Shown here piece after piece: positions 50,641-60,512 of a stretch of 64,000 nt of DNA. Source of the DNA: CAZEQJ01 sp964514385 (GTDB lineage Bacteria > Bacteroidota > Bacteroidia > Cytophagales > Cyclobacteriaceae); assembly GCA_964514385.1 (NCBI GenBank), contig CAZEQJ010000001.1, forward strand, positions 186,001 through 250,000, given 5' to 3'. Both the position numbers and the translations under genes were made by a program. The notes below the pieces were generated by a model, which saw only the letters and a list, made by a program, of their open reading frames with translations, did not search any database and was not told the DNA's origin. Position 1 is the first letter of the stretch. Each line of letters starts with the position of its first letter.

Positions 50641-52934
50641 TTTACATCATCGATGTCGATAAGTTTTATTTCTACCCGTCGGCTTTCTTCTGAATCACCC
50701 GCTTCTCCCTGTGTAGCACCGTATCCTCTTGCAAGTATTCTTCTTCTGGAAATACCCTGAGAGCTGAAATATTCCAGGACGGCATTTGCTCGCTTATTGG
50801 ATAGCTGACGGTTATATTCTGCATCACCGGTAGATGAAGCGTATCCGCTGATTTCGATAGCAAGATCTTCATAGGCTGAGAGAGCTTCAAAAATCTCCTT
50901 TAACTTATCATTATAGGAAGCATCAAAATCACTTTGTGCGGTCTCGAAGTATACCTTAACTGTTTTATTGAGAAGTGAAGCTTCGTAGGATTTTGTACGT
51001 GGCGCAGATGCGGCTGCCTTTTGCTTTCGTGCTTCCTCTGTTACATAGAAAGTAGGCAATGAATAAATGGTGTCACCATCCACAATTCGCATTTCCAGCT
51101 CCTCATTTTCATCAAAATAATAGGTCGTCTCTGCTGCTTCTACAGCATCATTTTCATTGAAATTCACATCCTCGATAGGATTTACTTCATACATCAGCTC
51201 GAGCAGATAGCTATATGCTGCTGTATCTTCAGATGAAATCACAGCGTCCATCAGTTCATAAAGATCCACACTGTCGCTTTGGATGAGCATGGCGTCATTG
51301 GCTTTTTGTATTGCTGCCGGATCTTCGCTTGTATCGTAGAATGCATTTTTTACAGATACTTCCTGTCCCACTACCTCATCAAACTGCTTAACCGGATACA
51401 GGTATATCTGCTGGTATAACTCATAAAAATAAGTCTGATTCGGGATTGATATATTCATTGTATAAGGCTTGTATCCTTCAGCCTCGATAATCATATCGTA
51501 GTCTTTGCCCGGAGGAAATATAATGAGATAGTTACCTGTGGCGGGATTGGGATCATAGACGTAATCGATTTTCTCACTCGATTCATTATCGACAACCTTG
51601 ATTTTGGTAGGTACAGGCTTCTGCTCCTCACCAGCGAGTATTTTACCCTTAATCAAAGTTAACGGCACATTGGCCAGTTCCTCAGGCATATCAAAATAAT
51701 ACAGATCCTGTCCGCCTGCTCCACCTTTACGGTCAGAGCTGAAAAAGGCCTTCCTGCCATCAGCAGTAAGATTAAAATAGTTGTCATTCACGGTAGTGTT
51801 AATCGGATAGCCCATGTTAATTGCTTTTTGCCATCCGTTTTTTGTCAAGACAGCCTTGAATATATCCTTACCTCCCATGGTATTGTGACCTTCTGAGGTG
51901 AAAAATAGGGTTTTGCCATCCGGGTGGATGAAAGGGGCATCATCGTCAAATGACGTATTTATATTTGGGCCGAGATTCTGGGGGGCAGACCATTTGCCGC
52001 TGCCATCTTTTTCCACCATATATATGTCAAGACCGCCTTCACCACCGGGTTGATTGGAGGCAAAGTATATCCGCTTGCCATCCGGTGAAATACTGGCTGT
52101 TGTCTCCAGGTATCTCGTATTTACGTGACTCCCAATGCTTACAGGGTCGCTCCATGTATCTCCCTGGTTCTGAATGGTATAAATATCACCGGCGGTTCCG
52201 TCTCCAATAAAGATAAGCATCTGATTGCCGTCGGGAGTAATCCCTGCTGTACCCACGTTATACTGTGTTCTGATATTAACTACCTGTGGTTCGGACCATT
52301 GGTCAGTTCCTGTCTTATTAGTCACCAGGATTTGCTCAATCAAATCGGCTGATGATCCGGGCTTGGACGGGTCTTTGCGTAATGCTGTGAACGCCATTAA
52401 TCGCTCATCTGCTGATACTACAGGGTTATACTCTGTGCCCTCACTGTTAATTGGATCCCGGAATCTTTTCACATTGAAAGACCTTGCCTGACGCAGATGC
52501 ACCAGGGCATTATTGAATACTTCAATATGCCGCTCAACTTCTTTGATAAGCTCACGCTCGGAAGCAGGCAATGAACTTTTGTAAGTTGTCATGTATTTAA
52601 TAGCACGGTCGACCTGCTGATCTCTATGGTACAGAAGGGCAGCATAATAATAAACTTCAGGTGCTACCTCATCATTCATATTATCTATGGCGCGCTGCAG
52701 ATAGGGCAGTCCGTTTAACTGCGCATTCACATCCGCTTTTTTGGCATAGCATACTCCTGCCTTAAAATATATGCCGGGTGTACCTTTACCTTTTGTTATG
52801 GCTTCCTCGTAGATGCTCAAGGCAGCATCATAATTTCTGATGCTGAGGTAGCGATCCGCACGGTTGATATCCTGTGCTATCACGATATTTGCTGTTAAAA
52901 GCAATATGAGAATGGATAAATTTCGAATGTTCAT
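50637..52934 (-). CDS. PorE-like TPR / propeller / OmpA-domain protein
   Basis: 765 residues from MNIRNLS (52934); the longer frame starts before the promoter element. The signal ends VIAQ (~20) without a lipobox. TPR-like helices at ~25-140 (YLSIRNYDAALSIYEEAI) are followed by a WD40/PD40 propeller at ~165-440 (NPVVSADERLMAF, TASISPDGKRIYFASN, APFIHPDGKTLFF). A carboxypeptidase-regulatory-like segment is at ~450-530, and a C-terminal OmpA domain at ~640-760 (ETAQSDFDASYNDKL, SNKRANAVLEYFSSQGI, RRVEIKLI). This plan matches PorE of the type IX secretion system, but here it is not a lipoprotein. It lies downstream of PorP/SprF and divergent from a T9SS substrate. Confidence 0.85.
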   Translation of the reverse strand: MNIRNLSILILLLTANIVIAQDINRADRYLSIRNYDAALSIYEEAITKGKGTPGIYFKAGVCYAKKADVNAQLNGLPYLQRAIDNMNDEVAPEVYYYAALLYHRDQQVDRAIKYMTTYKSSLPASERELIKEVERHIEVFNNALVHLRQARSFNVKRFRDPINSEGTEYNPVVSADERLMAFTALRKDPSKPGSSADLIEQILVTNKTGTDQWSEPQVVNIRTQYNVGTAGITPDGNQMLIFIGDGTAGDIYTIQNQGDTWSDPVSIGSHVNTRYLETTASISPDGKRIYFASNQPGGEGGLDIYMVEKDGSGKWSAPQNLGPNINTSFDDDAPFIHPDGKTLFFTSEGHNTMGGKDIFKAVLTKNGWQKAINMGYPINTTVNDNYFNLTADGRKAFFSSDRKGGAGGQDLYYFDMPEELANVPLTLIKGKILAGEEQKPVPTKIKVVDNESSEKIDYVYDPNPATGNYLIIFPPGKDYDMIIEAEGYKPYTMNISIPNQTYFYELYQQIYLYPVKQFDEVVGQEVSVKNAFYDTSEDPAAIQKANDAMLIQSDSVDLYELMDAVISSEDTAAYSYLLELMYEVNPIEDVNFNENDAVEAAETTYYFDENEELEMRIVDGDTIYSLPTFYVTEEARKQKAAASAPRTKSYEASLLNKTVKVYFETAQSDFDASYNDKLKEIFEALSAYEDLAIEISGYASSTGDAEYNRQLSNKRANAVLEYFSSQGISRRRILARGYGATQGEAGDSEESRRVEIKLIDIDDVN

Positions 52935-52958
52935 GAAACAATTCTGTTTATTTTTTGA

Positions 52959-52966
52959 CAAATATA
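52959..52966 (-). promoter_or_regulatory. -7 promoter element of the PorE-like gene
   Basis: TATATTTG on the minus strand matches TAnnTTTG and ends 24 nt before the ATG at 52934. Suggests transcription independent of porP, whose stop is about 210 bp upstream. Confidence 0.45.
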
Positions 52967-53144
52967 TACAGTAAAACCTATGTGAAGTGGCAAAAAACTG
53001 CCAGAAAAGCACATAGGCCATGTATAACTAACAATTTTAATGCCTGAATAGAATAAATGTGAATTTAGACGCTAAATATGGCGATTAAATTCCTTTTCTT
53101 TATCTGTTTAGCCGGTAGCCTGATAAGTTCGCAGAAATCTTACA

Positions 53145-54173
53145 TCAGAATTTAGGGCAAGGAATGAGCCTGTCATTCAATGGAGGAATACGCGGATCCC
53201 TCGGAAACTCAAGTGATATTGAAATTTCATGCGCTCCTCCGGATGCAATACCAAGGCTCGATATCGGAAAATCAAAACTATAACCAATATTTAAGCCCAT
53301 AAAGGTATATCCAGCTATTACGATTACTGACTCACTGAGATTAGTATTCAGCCTTGGGCTGTTGAGGAACATACCACGGTACCCAACTCCCAGAAATACA
53401 GGCACATACGTTACATAGGTATTGATATCGAGTTGCTGAAAATTACCCTGTCGCTTGTATTGCACTCCAGGCGCAATGCTTCTTTCAACAACATATTGAT
53501 TTAGATCGCGCTTGATCGTAAGTGGTGTGAGCCTGAATTTATAACCTGTATGTACAGAGATACGCTGTTGTAAAGGTTCGACAGCACCCGCAATGGACTG
53601 GTTTGGGGAGTTTACATGATGTACAGATACGCCAAGCCAGGCATCGGGCGTATAAAAAACACCGCCAAGGGCAAGATCAAAAAACCTAACCAGTCCTCCA
53701 TCTAAAGGTTCGTTTGTGCCTCCGGAAATTATACCTGCTTCATTTATCTGGTCAGGAAAGATTAGGTTATTATAGTTATAGGTTCTGAAGTCATAGCCAA
53801 ACTGAAACCCCGGCCGAAAGGTCAGCCAATCGGTAAGTTCCAGCTGGTAAGCATAAATGACACTTATATCATACATCCGCAATCCGGCAATTCCTTCACG
53901 GTCTGCATTTACAATTACACCAACGCCACTATTGTAACGCTCAAGGAAATAATCAAAATATGCGGAATAGGTTACGAAGGCATTGGTTGGAAGAGATGGC
54001 CACTGGTTTCTATAGTTCACACCTACTCGTCCCTGTTTAGTAGCCCCGGCAAAGGCGGGATTAAGGTATAGCGGAGCGGAATAGAATTGCGAAAACTGAG
54101 CATCCTGTGCTATTCCTTCGAAAGCAAGAACAAACAGCAATACAATAATGAGTAATGGTTTCCTGTTTAACAT
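53145..54173 (-). CDS. T9SS outer-membrane protein, PorP/SprF family
   Basis: 342 residues with a signal peptide (to GIAQ, ~22). DAQFSQFYSAPLYLNPAFAG is the hallmark N-terminus of PorP/SprF proteins, and the rest is a 14-strand barrel pattern (YNSGVGVIVNADREG, LTFRPGFQFGYDFRTYNY). PorP/SprF proteins help export or anchor T9SS substrates with type B C-terminal domains; a divergent substrate of that type lies next to it. Family assignment is strong. Confidence 0.95.
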   Translation of the reverse strand: MLNRKPLLIIVLLFVLAFEGIAQDAQFSQFYSAPLYLNPAFAGATKQGRVGVNYRNQWPSLPTNAFVTYSAYFDYFLERYNSGVGVIVNADREGIAGLRMYDISVIYAYQLELTDWLTFRPGFQFGYDFRTYNYNNLIFPDQINEAGIISGGTNEPLDGGLVRFFDLALGGVFYTPDAWLGVSVHHVNSPNQSIAGAVEPLQQRISVHTGYKFRLTPLTIKRDLNQYVVERSIAPGVQYKRQGNFQQLDINTYVTYVPVFLGVGYRGMFLNSPRLNTNLSESVIVIAGYTFMGLNIGYSFDFPISSLGIASGGAHEISISLEFPRDPRIPPLNDRLIPCPKF

Positions 54174-54193
54174 GTATAAAGCAATAACACCAG

Positions 54194-54227
54194 ATAGATA
54201 ACGATTATATCAAATAATATTATCTAT
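54194..54227. repeat. Inverted repeat in the divergent porP / adhesin control region
   Basis: ATAGATAA (54194-54201) and TTATCTAT (54220-54227) are perfect inverted arms with an 18-nt spacer. With one extra base the match extends to CA(G)ATAGATAA / TTATCTATTG. It could be an operator or hairpin in the short region controlling porP and the secreted protein. Confidence 0.4.
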
Positions 54228-54321
54228 TGCGACGAATTTAAGGTGTTTTTTTAATATTTGGGGACTATAAGAGAACTTTCTCAAAAAATATAGATATTTA
54301 TAGTGGAAACAGGTGTATTAT

Positions 54322-57300
54322 ATGATGCTTTCTAAAAGACTGCTCGCGGGGTTGATTTTGTTATTTTCTGCTACCAGCAGCATGGCCCAGCAGCTTCACA
54401 CGCACAACTGGTATTTCGGTGATTCCGAGCTTGTAATGCGTTTTGATTTTGGTAATAACGATCCCTATCTGGACTCGATACCCAATACCTTATCTACCGG
54501 AGGTTCGATGGTGGCAACAAACCCGGTAAATGGTTCAGTACTTTTCTATGCCGATGGCGAATTTGTATATGATGCCTCCAATCAGCTGATGAGCCCGGTC
54601 GTTTTGGGCGGAGCGGTAGATGAAAATCAACCTGTAACCGCCTTTCCATTACCCAACCTCAATAACCGGTATATTGTAATTGCGAAAACTCAAACGAACA
54701 CCGTTCTGTATTATGAGGTGGATCTGACTGCGCCGGGTAATGCTAACGGTGGAGCACCTCTCGGTGAAATAGCTGCCATAGCCGGACCCGCCATCCCCTC
54801 CCCTTCGGAAGGAATGCTGGCCATAAGAGGAAATAATGCAGTTCATCTTATCCTTCAAAACTCCAATGCCACAGATCAGTTGGAAATCCTCGAATTTGAT
54901 GGATTCGGGTTTTCAAACCAAATCACCATAGATCTGCCATATAATCTGGAATTGGCACATGTTGCGTATTCTGAAGCGTCAAATCGGGTAGCGCTGGCAC
55001 CAAAGAATCCGACGGCCAATATCGCCATATTTGATTTTGACCCTGCGGCAGATACCGTACTTCAGTTCAACTCTGCCATTTTCAATAGCGGCTACACGGA
55101 TATATCGTCAGAAAATATATATGATGTGGAGTGGTCCAACGATGGCTCAAAGCTTTATTTTTCCCGGTTTGGAAGTAATGGACTGGTTGGAAATGTATAC
55201 CAGTTTGACTTCTCCGTTGACAACTTCCTGCCGCAAAGCATCTTATCTGGACCGGTATTCGAAAGTTTTGGGCTGCAGAGAGGGCCGGATGGCAATATTT
55301 ACCATTTATATCGCCAAAACTCTACCGACCCGATAGCCATTGGTCAGATCAGCAATATTGACAGTGCCGTCAATGAAGTGACTTACACACGCAATTTTTT
55401 TGGTACCGGTATTCAGTTTGAAGGACAGCAATTTCCTTCCCTTGCACCTCCGTTTGATATCACACCTGTTATCGACTATACTTACCTTGATTCATGCCAG
55501 CGTTCGACTACAAAGTTTTTCCCCGATATATCACCTGAGGCAAGTGCCATTCTTTGGGATTTTGGGGATGGATCAACATCCAATGCCCATAGTCCGATTC
55601 ATCAGTTTCAAAACCCCGGCAGCTACGATGTGTCCTTGTCCGCTATCATAAATGGTGGAATAGAAACATTCACACAAACCATTGAAATTATAGCCAATAA
55701 TGACTCCGTATCCCTGGGTATGGATACGGTAATTTGTCCGGGTGAAGTACTTACGCTTGACGCCACTGAAAATCTGACATCATCTCCGGCCAATTATACA
55801 TATATATGGTCCGATGGCAGCACGGGCTCACAACTGGATGTCGATACCGCCGGAACTTTCTGGGTAGCTGTCACCAATGCTACCGGATGTACCGTCTATG
55901 ATGCCATAGAAGTAACACTATACGGAAACCAGGATCAAACCTCCAACCAGTGGTATTTCGGCCAGAATGCCGGAATTGATTTCAATGGCGGCCCAAGCCC
56001 TCTTGATGATGGGGCCATGGTCACCCCGGAAGGTGCAGCGACCGTATCTGATCAAAACGGGGATCTGTTATTTTATACAGACGGGCAAACGGTCTACAAC
56101 CGGATTCACCAGGTAATGGCAAACGACCTGATGGGGACACCTGACGCCTCCCAATCAGCGATTATCGTACCTTTTCCGGATGATGAAACGATGTATTATA
56201 TCTTCACCACAAGAGCAACCTACGGTGATAACAATTATACACTTTATTACTCTGTGGTAGATATGAAAACATCGGAACATGGCGATGTGGTGATACGCAA
56301 TGTGCCGCTTTATGAAAATAATACGGAGCGCATCACCGCGGTAGAGGCAGGCAATCTTACCTGGCTGGTAACACATGAGTACGGAACAAATGCATTTCGC
56401 ACATATCCTATAACAGCAGACGGGATCATTACGCCCATCATATCGAACGCCGGGAGTATACACTCCATTGCCGATGAGCTCAATGGCAGGGGATATATGA
56501 AACTCTCTGCAAATGCTGAGCGGCTTGCTGTTGTATTACCGGGAAGTGGCGCCGGTGATGATGTGATAGAGCTTTTCGATTTCGTAGACACACTGGGACG
56601 TGTGGAAAACGTTGTGCGGATACCTTTGAATGAAGCCGGAGGGCAGCAGGCATATGGGCTTGAGTTTAGTCAGAATGCCTCAAAGCTTTTTGTGTCACTT
56701 ACAGGTAGTCCTTCAACTATTTTTGAGTATTACCTTGACACCACGGCAACCGAAATTGTCAATTCAGGGGTACCTTTAAACGGGACAGTAAGTGGGGAAC
56801 TGGGAGCTATACAAACCGGGCCAGACGGTCAGATCTATGTTGCGATCAACAATAATTCATCGCTGGGGCTTATCACCCCTGCTGAAGCCTTTGATGAAGT
56901 GTCCACTTATGTTGACGGTGGCTTTACTCTCGCGGGTGGAACACAAAGCAAGCTGGGCCTTCCTAACTTCATTCAAAACGTTGTGCCGCCAAGTCAGTCG
57001 CCCTCGATCACTGTAAGTGACAATTGTCTTGGGCAAACAACGACTTTTGTGGGCACAGGCACCTCGATAATAGACGAATTCAGCTGGACATTTGGTGATG
57101 GTAACAGTGCTACAGGTGACTCTACATCACATACCTATGCTGTTGACAGCGTATATCTTGTCTCCCTTAACATTACAAACCGGTGCGGACTGGACTCTAC
57201 ACTTACTCAAACCATTACCATTTTTCAGGAGGCGCCTACGCCCACCATTTCGGATACTACGTTTTGCCGTGACAGTAACCTGTTTCTCAATGCCAATATT

Positions 57301-59391
57301 AATAACATTCCTGATTTAACTTATTCATGGAATACCGGTGATTCAACCAGTGCTATTATAGTCACCGACCAGGGCAACTATTCGGTAACCATTCAGGATG
57401 AAAACGGATGTACTGCCTCAGCGTCAGCTTTCGTAAGTGCCGGTGGCCCGGATTTAAACCTCGGACCTGATCTTGTTTTTTGCGAAGGAGACCCTGTGAC
57501 ACAGCTCAATACGCAGGACGCCATCCCTACCTATGAGTGGTTTGTGAATGGAACGGCAAATGGCAACACATCTCAAATACAAAATATCGACACGTCAGTC
57601 CCGGGGCTATTTACCTATGTTGTGGTTGGCACTGATCCACCTGCACTGGGCGGCTGCTCAAATGCCGATACAGTGAATATTACGATCAGCGCTGCGCCTT
57701 CTATTGGTGTAACAAGCATTGTAGCAGATAGCTGCGGAATTGGTAATGGTATACTTGATATCGAAGTTACCGCTACCACTACCTCTATACAATATAGCTG
57801 GACCGGCCCGGGCTTTTCTGCAAATACTGAAGATATTGCCGGGCTGGCAGCAGGGGCTTACAGTCTTACAGCTATTGATAACAATAACGGATGTGCCGCA
57901 GATACCACTTTATCTGTACCCGATATCGGCAGCAACTTCAATATTACAAATGTGCTGGCTACTCCGGCATGCGAAGATGCAGGTAGCATTGATGTAAATC
58001 TCGATGTGCCACAGGACTATGATTACACATTGACAAACCTGACAACCAATACCACACAAAACGGATCTATCGCCGGCTCTGATGTGCTAAACCTCATAAA
58101 CCTCAGTCCTTCAGATTATCTTATTGTATTTACCGATGCAGGTAACTGCACAGAAGATACTATTGTGAATCTGACTGAAGCTCCTCAGCTTGTGGTAGAT
58201 ATAGCAGAAGATATTATTACAGCGTGCGGCGTCAATGTGTCGGTGACTGCGACATCTTCTACCAATCCAGCTGATTTCTTATGGACCGGCCCTGCAGCAA
58301 ACCCCGCTACAAGTGCCACCACTACGGTATCTCAATCCGGCTTGTATGTAGTGGAAGCCTCAGACCCAACCAATACCTTATGTCCGGCACGTGATTCTGT
58401 TCAGGTTGTACTTTCAGAACCGCAAACAATAGTAATTGATGAGTCCGGTGATCCTTGTGAAGGACAGGTTGACCTGATAACCTCCATTTCAGGAGGTACG
58501 GGTCCATTCAGAACAGTATGGAATACAGGGGCGACCACTCCTTCGCTGACTGTCACCAGATCAGGTAATTATACACTAACCGTCATCGATCAGAGTACGG
58601 GATGTGAAGTGGTAGAAGGCCCGATTCCTCTTACTATAAGTCCGGCTTTTACCGTCAGCCTTCTCTCTCCCTCCTTTTGCGATCAGGATACCATTCTGCT
58701 TCGTTCGGTCACAACTGCACAAAACCCATCCTATACCTGGACATTTAATGGGGAATCAACCGGCTTCAGCGGCCCGAATGTGGTGGTATTTGGAGAAAAT
58801 TTCATCCGACTGGATGTGGAAGATGTAAATGGATGTGTACGTTCGGACAGTATTGATGTAGTACGTTATGAAACAACGCCTTCTGAACTGGTGGCAGTAG
58901 CCTACATTTGTCCTGCAGATCCTGATAATTCAGAAGCCCTTCTGGATCCGGGAGGCGATTTCTCACTGTACGAATGGACACTTCCCAATAATGCCATTTC
59001 CAATAGTCCGTCGCTGACAGTCAATAGCGGAGGAAGATATAGTGTGCGCCTGACAAATGCCTTTGGATGTATAAGTGAGGATGAGGTAAATGTGATAGAA
59101 CAGTGTATACCACAGATTTTTGCGCCTACAGCATTTAAACCAATCTCCAATATTCCTGAAAACAGGGCATTTTCCATTGAAAGCATATTTGTGAATGAGT
59201 TTGAAATAATCATTTACAACCGATGGGGTGAGCCGGTTTATTCCAGCTCTGACAAAGAATTCGAATGGTTTGGTAACCGATCTAGAGGTGATGCAGCACC
59301 GTCAGGAACATATGCCTATGTAATTCGTTATACCGGTTTAACAGATGATACAAGAAGAGAACTAAGAGGAGTTGTTACATTAATCAGATAA
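54322..59391 (+). CDS. Giant secreted protein with duplicated propeller-PKD unit and T9SS type B (CHU_C) sorting domain
   Basis: 1689 residues from MMLSKRLLAGL (54322); a GTG three codons earlier is possible. Signal peptide ends SMAQ. The first half has NWYFGDSELVMRFDFGN (~25) and a propeller with PKD domain FGDGSTSNAH (~413). At ~542 a second unit starts with NQWYFGQNAGIDFNGG and a matching second PKD, FGDGNSATGD (~923). Several Ig-like/SprB-like repeats of ~75 residues fill 1000-1590. The last ~90 residues (FEIIIYNRWGEPVYSS, SGTYAYVIRY, RRELRGVVTLIR) are the gliding-motility-associated C-terminal domain. It would leave by T9SS and need PorP/SprF, encoded divergently. Confidence 0.92.
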   Translation: MMLSKRLLAGLILLFSATSSMAQQLHTHNWYFGDSELVMRFDFGNNDPYLDSIPNTLSTGGSMVATNPVNGSVLFYADGEFVYDASNQLMSPVVLGGAVDENQPVTAFPLPNLNNRYIVIAKTQTNTVLYYEVDLTAPGNANGGAPLGEIAAIAGPAIPSPSEGMLAIRGNNAVHLILQNSNATDQLEILEFDGFGFSNQITIDLPYNLELAHVAYSEASNRVALAPKNPTANIAIFDFDPAADTVLQFNSAIFNSGYTDISSENIYDVEWSNDGSKLYFSRFGSNGLVGNVYQFDFSVDNFLPQSILSGPVFESFGLQRGPDGNIYHLYRQNSTDPIAIGQISNIDSAVNEVTYTRNFFGTGIQFEGQQFPSLAPPFDITPVIDYTYLDSCQRSTTKFFPDISPEASAILWDFGDGSTSNAHSPIHQFQNPGSYDVSLSAIINGGIETFTQTIEIIANNDSVSLGMDTVICPGEVLTLDATENLTSSPANYTYIWSDGSTGSQLDVDTAGTFWVAVTNATGCTVYDAIEVTLYGNQDQTSNQWYFGQNAGIDFNGGPSPLDDGAMVTPEGAATVSDQNGDLLFYTDGQTVYNRIHQVMANDLMGTPDASQSAIIVPFPDDETMYYIFTTRATYGDNNYTLYYSVVDMKTSEHGDVVIRNVPLYENNTERITAVEAGNLTWLVTHEYGTNAFRTYPITADGIITPIISNAGSIHSIADELNGRGYMKLSANAERLAVVLPGSGAGDDVIELFDFVDTLGRVENVVRIPLNEAGGQQAYGLEFSQNASKLFVSLTGSPSTIFEYYLDTTATEIVNSGVPLNGTVSGELGAIQTGPDGQIYVAINNNSSLGLITPAEAFDEVSTYVDGGFTLAGGTQSKLGLPNFIQNVVPPSQSPSITVSDNCLGQTTTFVGTGTSIIDEFSWTFGDGNSATGDSTSHTYAVDSVYLVSLNITNRCGLDSTLTQTITIFQEAPTPTISDTTFCRDSNLFLNANINNIPDLTYSWNTGDSTSAIIVTDQGNYSVTIQDENGCTASASAFVSAGGPDLNLGPDLVFCEGDPVTQLNTQDAIPTYEWFVNGTANGNTSQIQNIDTSVPGLFTYVVVGTDPPALGGCSNADTVNITISAAPSIGVTSIVADSCGIGNGILDIEVTATTTSIQYSWTGPGFSANTEDIAGLAAGAYSLTAIDNNNGCAADTTLSVPDIGSNFNITNVLATPACEDAGSIDVNLDVPQDYDYTLTNLTTNTTQNGSIAGSDVLNLINLSPSDYLIVFTDAGNCTEDTIVNLTEAPQLVVDIAEDIITACGVNVSVTATSSTNPADFLWTGPAANPATSATTTVSQSGLYVVEASDPTNTLCPARDSVQVVLSEPQTIVIDESGDPCEGQVDLITSISGGTGPFRTVWNTGATTPSLTVTRSGNYTLTVIDQSTGCEVVEGPIPLTISPAFTVSLLSPSFCDQDTILLRSVTTAQNPSYTWTFNGESTGFSGPNVVVFGENFIRLDVEDVNGCVRSDSIDVVRYETTPSELVAVAYICPADPDNSEALLDPGGDFSLYEWTLPNNAISNSPSLTVNSGGRYSVRLTNAFGCISEDEVNVIEQCIPQIFAPTAFKPISNIPENRAFSIESIFVNEFEIIIYNRWGEPVYSSSDKEFEWFGNRSRGDAAPSGTYAYVIRYTGLTDDTRRELRGVVTLIR

Positions 59392-59397
59392 ATAATC

Positions 59398-60171
59398 ATG
59401 ATCGCAGTAATATCACCTGCCAAGTCTCTGGATTTTACGGATCCGGATTTTAAAAATAGTACAGAACCTGAGTTTAAAAAAGATACAGCTGAACTGATCA
59501 GCATTTTGAAGAAGTATACAGCTACGCAGATCAGAGAGTTGATGTCCTTAAGCGATAATCTGGCTGACCTTAACCATAAACGCTATCAGGAGTTTGATTT
59601 ACATGATCCGAACAATGCCAAGCAGGCGTTGCTGGCATTCAAGGGAGATGTGTATACAGGTTTTGATCTGGATCATTATGATAAAGATGACTTCGAATTC
59701 GCTCAGCAGCATCTTCGTATCCTGTCGGGGTTATATGGCTTGCTACGACCATTGGATTTAATCCAGCCTTACCGACTCGAGATGGGCACAAGTCTCAGCA
59801 ATGAGCGGGGTAAAAATCTGTATGAATTCTGGGGTGATCGTATTGCACGCCATCTCAGGGATGAGCTGACCAGTCATAAAAGCAAGACCATTATTAATCT
59901 GGCGTCTTCTGAATATTGGAAATCTGTGGATGAACAAACACTTGGAAGCGACATCCGGGTTAAAAATATTATATTTAAAGATTTCAAGGACGGTAAGTAT
60001 AAGATTATCGGTATCTATGCAAAAAAAGCAAGGGGATTAATGTCCGATTTTATGGTGCGAAACCGAATCGATAAACCAGAGGATCTTAAGTCTTTTGATG
60101 AGGGTGGTTACCTATTTCAGCAGGATATGAGTACGGAAAACAATTGGGTATTTACAAGAAAGAACATATAA
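59398..60171 (+). CDS. yaaA: YaaA family peroxide-stress protein
   Basis: 257 residues. MIAVISPAKSLDF is the YaaA (UPF0246/DUF328) start signature, and FKGDVYTGF, LRPLDLIQPYRLEMG, KTIINLASSEYW and KARGLMSDFMVRNRI follow in family order. E. coli YaaA lowers free iron during peroxide stress; the biochemical activity is still unclear. It begins 6 bp after the adhesin stop and overlaps the next gene by one base, so the coupling looks positional rather than functional. Confidence 0.94.
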   Translation: MIAVISPAKSLDFTDPDFKNSTEPEFKKDTAELISILKKYTATQIRELMSLSDNLADLNHKRYQEFDLHDPNNAKQALLAFKGDVYTGFDLDHYDKDDFEFAQQHLRILSGLYGLLRPLDLIQPYRLEMGTSLSNERGKNLYEFWGDRIARHLRDELTSHKSKTIINLASSEYWKSVDEQTLGSDIRVKNIIFKDFKDGKYKIIGIYAKKARGLMSDFMVRNRIDKPEDLKSFDEGGYLFQQDMSTENNWVFTRKNI

Positions 60172-60509
60172 TGAAAAAACACGTTTTATTCACCTTTTTA
60201 TTGTTTGCAAGCATCGCCGTTTTTGCAGCTACTACGCGTTTACAGGTGATCGTTCAGGATGCTGAACAAAACCCTGTAGAAGGTGCTGAGGTAATCCTGT
60301 ATGATTCAGAAACTGACTACCGTGCCAATAAAAATGCAATAGATACCGTATTGACCGACAAAAAAGGCAGAGCTCGTTTTTCGGATCTCCAGCCTAAATC
60401 CTACTACATGGACGTCAGGAAAGGCGAGCTCAGTAATGTGGGTTATGATGCACAGACAGAAGTACTGAGTGAAGGTAAGCTTAACCGCGTACTTGTTGAG
60501 CTGAATTGA
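60171..60509 (+). CDS. Small secreted carboxypeptidase-regulatory-like domain protein
   Basis: 112 residues from ATG 60171, overlapping the yaaA stop by one base (TAATG). The signal peptide ends VFAA (~20). The mature part is one Ig-like CarboxypepD_reg/transthyretin-like domain: TRLQVIVQDAEQNPVEGAEVILYDSE, VLTDKKGRARFSDLQPKSYYMDV. Such single domains are common outside Bacteroidota cells; their role is unknown. It ends 3 bp before a convergent small membrane protein. Confidence 0.8.
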   Translation: MKKHVLFTFLLFASIAVFAATTRLQVIVQDAEQNPVEGAEVILYDSETDYRANKNAIDTVLTDKKGRARFSDLQPKSYYMDVRKGELSNVGYDAQTEVLSEGKLNRVLVELN

Positions 60510-60512
60510 TCG

